The translations under genes and the position numbers were made by a program. Below are positions 41,549 to 42,828 of a DNA stretch of 42,828 nucleotides, in pieces. How positions within the stretch are numbered: position 1 is the stretch's first letter; each line of letters starts with the position of its first letter. This DNA is from Ruminococcaceae bacterium OttesenSCG-928-O06 (GTDB taxonomy: Bacteria > Bacillota > Clostridia > Oscillospirales > Ruminococcaceae), in assembly GCA_030265505.1 (NCBI GenBank), contig JAJDGD010000007.1, positions 1 through 42,828 on the forward strand. Reading direction: 5' to 3'. The notes below the pieces were generated by a model that was given only the letters and a program-made list of their open reading frames with translations, was not told the DNA's origin and did no database searches.

Positions 41549-42828
41549 ATGACCTTTCAGGATTTACAGCTTGACGCGCCCCTGTTGCGGGCAGTAAAAG
41601 AGGCGGGCTATGCACGGCCCACCCCCATACAGCAAAAAGCCATTCCCCCGGTGCTGGCCGGGCGGGACCTTTTGGGCTGCGCCCAAACCGGCACCGGCAA
41701 AACCGCCGCCTTTGCGTTGCCCATATTGCAGCGCCTGGCGGCAGCGCCTATTCCCCAGGGGAAGGGGCGCTTGCCGCGCGCGCTGGTGCTTACCCCCACG
41801 CGCGAGCTTGCCCTGCAGATAGAGGAGAGCTTTGTATTGTATGCAAAGCACCTGAAACTGCGCAGCGCCGTAATTTATGGCGGGGTGGGGCAGGCGCCCC
41901 AGGTGCAGCAGCTAAAGGCGGGCGTGGATATTTTGACGGCCACCCCCGGCCGCCTGAACGACTTGATTGGCCAGGGGTATATCAAACTTTCGGCCATTGA
42001 GGTGTTTGTGCTGGACGAAGCCGACCGCATGCTGGACATGGGCTTTGTGAACGACGTGAAAAAGGTGATAGCCCACCTGCCCGCGCAGCGGCAAACGCTG
42101 CTTTTTTCCGCCACCATGCCCGGGGAAATTGTGCAGCTGGCAAACAGCCTGCTAAAAGACCCGGTGAAGGTGTTTGTTACCCCGCCTGCCACCACGGTGC
42201 AGGCCATTGCCCAGCAGCTGTACGGGGTGGAAAAGGCCGACAAACGCAAGCTGCTGGCCCAGCTGCTGCAAGCAGGCGACGTGCAAAGCGCCCTGGTGTT
42301 TACCCGCACAAAGCACGGAGCCGACCGCGTGGTGCGCGATTTGAAGCGCGACGGCGTGGCGGCGGCGGCCATCCACGGCAACAAAAGCCAAACTGCCCGG
42401 CAAACGGCCCTGGCCCGCCTGAAAAAAGGCGAGATACAGGCCCTTGTGGCCACAGACATCGCCGCGCGGGGCCTGGATATCAACGAGCTGTCCCATGTGT
42501 TCAACTACGACTTGCCCAATATCCCCGAGACCTATGTGCACCGCATTGGCCGCACCGGGCGGGCGGGCCACGGGGGCATTGCCGTAAGTTTTTGCACGCT
42601 GGACGAATACCCCTACCTGTTGGACATTGAAAAGCTGATAGGTTTTGCCTTGCCCCGCGCAGAGGGGCACCCCTGGCACCTGCCGCTGCCCACCGGCGCC
42701 GCGCCGCAAAAGGCCCCGGCCCCCAAAACCGCCGGCAGCGCCGCCCGCACCAAGCAAAAAACTACTGCGCCCGCCGCGAAAAACCAGCAGAAACCCGCGG
42801 CCAAGGCGCAGGAAAAGCCTGCCGCAAA
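41549..42828 (+). CDS. rhlE: RhlE-type DEAD-box RNA helicase (3' partial)
   Basis: An ATP-dependent RNA helicase whose frame runs off the window. It shows the Q motif ([16 protein letters not shown]), [85 protein letters not shown] and [11 protein letters not shown]. An Ala/Lys/Pro-rich basic tail (from about residue 395) is the usual RNA-binding extension of RhlE. The start is taken as ATG 41549 ([11 protein letters not shown]) with GGAAG upstream, as most RhlE proteins begin here. An in-frame ATG at 41441 would add 36 charged residues in AT-richer codons unlike the rest. The ORF track omits this gene because it has no stop inside the window. Confidence 0.92.
   Translation, partial: MTFQDLQLDAPLLRAVKEAGYARPTPIQQKAIPPVLAGRDLLGCAQTGTGKTAAFALPILQRLAAAPIPQGKGRLPRALVLTPTRELALQIEESFVLYAKHLKLRSAVIYGGVGQAPQVQQLKAGVDILTATPGRLNDLIGQGYIKLSAIEVFVLDEADRMLDMGFVNDVKKVIAHLPAQRQTLLFSATMPGEIVQLANSLLKDPVKVFVTPPATTVQAIAQQLYGVEKADKRKLLAQLLQAGDVQSALVFTRTKHGADRVVRDLKRDGVAAAAIHGNKSQTARQTALARLKKGEIQALVATDIAARGLDINELSHVFNYDLPNIPETYVHRIGRTGRAGHGGIAVSFCTLDEYPYLLDIEKLIGFALPRAEGHPWHLPLPTGAAPQKAPAPKTAGSAARTKQKTTAPAAKNQQKPAAKAQEKPAA

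Noticed and set aside
1-42828. CRISPR array, tRNA, rRNA, transposase or prophage genes
   Set aside because: Looked for regularly spaced repeats, cloverleaf ends, integrase or transposase motifs and found none. The only mobile-like signals are the small palindromic elements.

Overview
This window most likely comes from a GC-rich, strictly anaerobic Firmicute, and Oscillospiraceae/Ruminococcaceae is my best guess. The reasons are AGGAGG-type ribosome binding sites, a CIRCE-controlled hrcA-grpE-dnaK-dnaJ cluster, and oxygen-sensitive iron-sulfur enzymes: indolepyruvate:ferredoxin oxidoreductase, an [FeFe]-hydrogenase-like protein and 2-hydroxyacyl-CoA dehydratase activase. The taxonomy is inference; no rRNA gene is present. 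About 30 real genes run in short operons on both strands. Most of the longest ORFs in the track are antisense shadows of GC-rich genes.

Layout: 1-400 holds the tail of a membrane protein and a tiny cysteine-rich protein. 694-5693 (minus) is an aromatic 2-oxo-acid cluster: iorA-iorB, a phenylacetate-CoA ligase, an ACT-domain protein and a GNAT acetyltransferase. 6008-9116 (plus) holds a hybrid histidine kinase and a TfoX-C-like protein. 9282-13666 (minus) holds a methyltransferase, a membrane-anchored M23 peptidase and a PAS-GGDEF-degenerate EAL-HDOD protein. 14015-18546 (minus) is a two-gene acyl-CoA dehydratase activase unit. 18979-22842 (plus) holds a GHL10/YngK-like hydrolase and a PAS-GAF-GGDEF-EAL protein. 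22919-27605 (minus) holds citrate synthase, an AraC regulator, a YgjP-like metallopeptidase and a double-rubredoxin flavoprotein. 27737-29613 holds an HD-domain protein (plus) and a GT2 glycosyltransferase (minus). 29764-34848 is the heat-shock cluster. 34946-37345 (minus) holds a DEAD-box helicase and a degenerate glycerophosphodiesterase-like protein. 37642-41188 (plus) is a five-gene module: DRTGG, RsbW-like ATPase, [FeFe]-hydrogenase-like protein, DRTGG, PHP. A RhlE-type helicase runs off the right edge.

How genes work together: IorAB oxidatively decarboxylates aryl-pyruvates to aryl-acetyl-CoA and reduces ferredoxin, and the neighbouring ligase interconverts aryl-acetate and its CoA ester. 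The heat-shock cluster is repressed by HrcA at CIRCE. The 37.6-41.2 kb module looks like a redox or H2 sensor wired to a switch ATPase: its hydrogenase-like subunit keeps all four H-cluster cysteines but has alanine where catalytic enzymes have the proton-relay cysteine.

The most unusual structural signal is a set of 140-160 bp palindromic elements. One sits in frame inside the activase gene and adds about 47 residues. One supplies the -35 box of a promoter. One ends exactly at a stop codon. Shorter pieces with shared motifs occur elsewhere.
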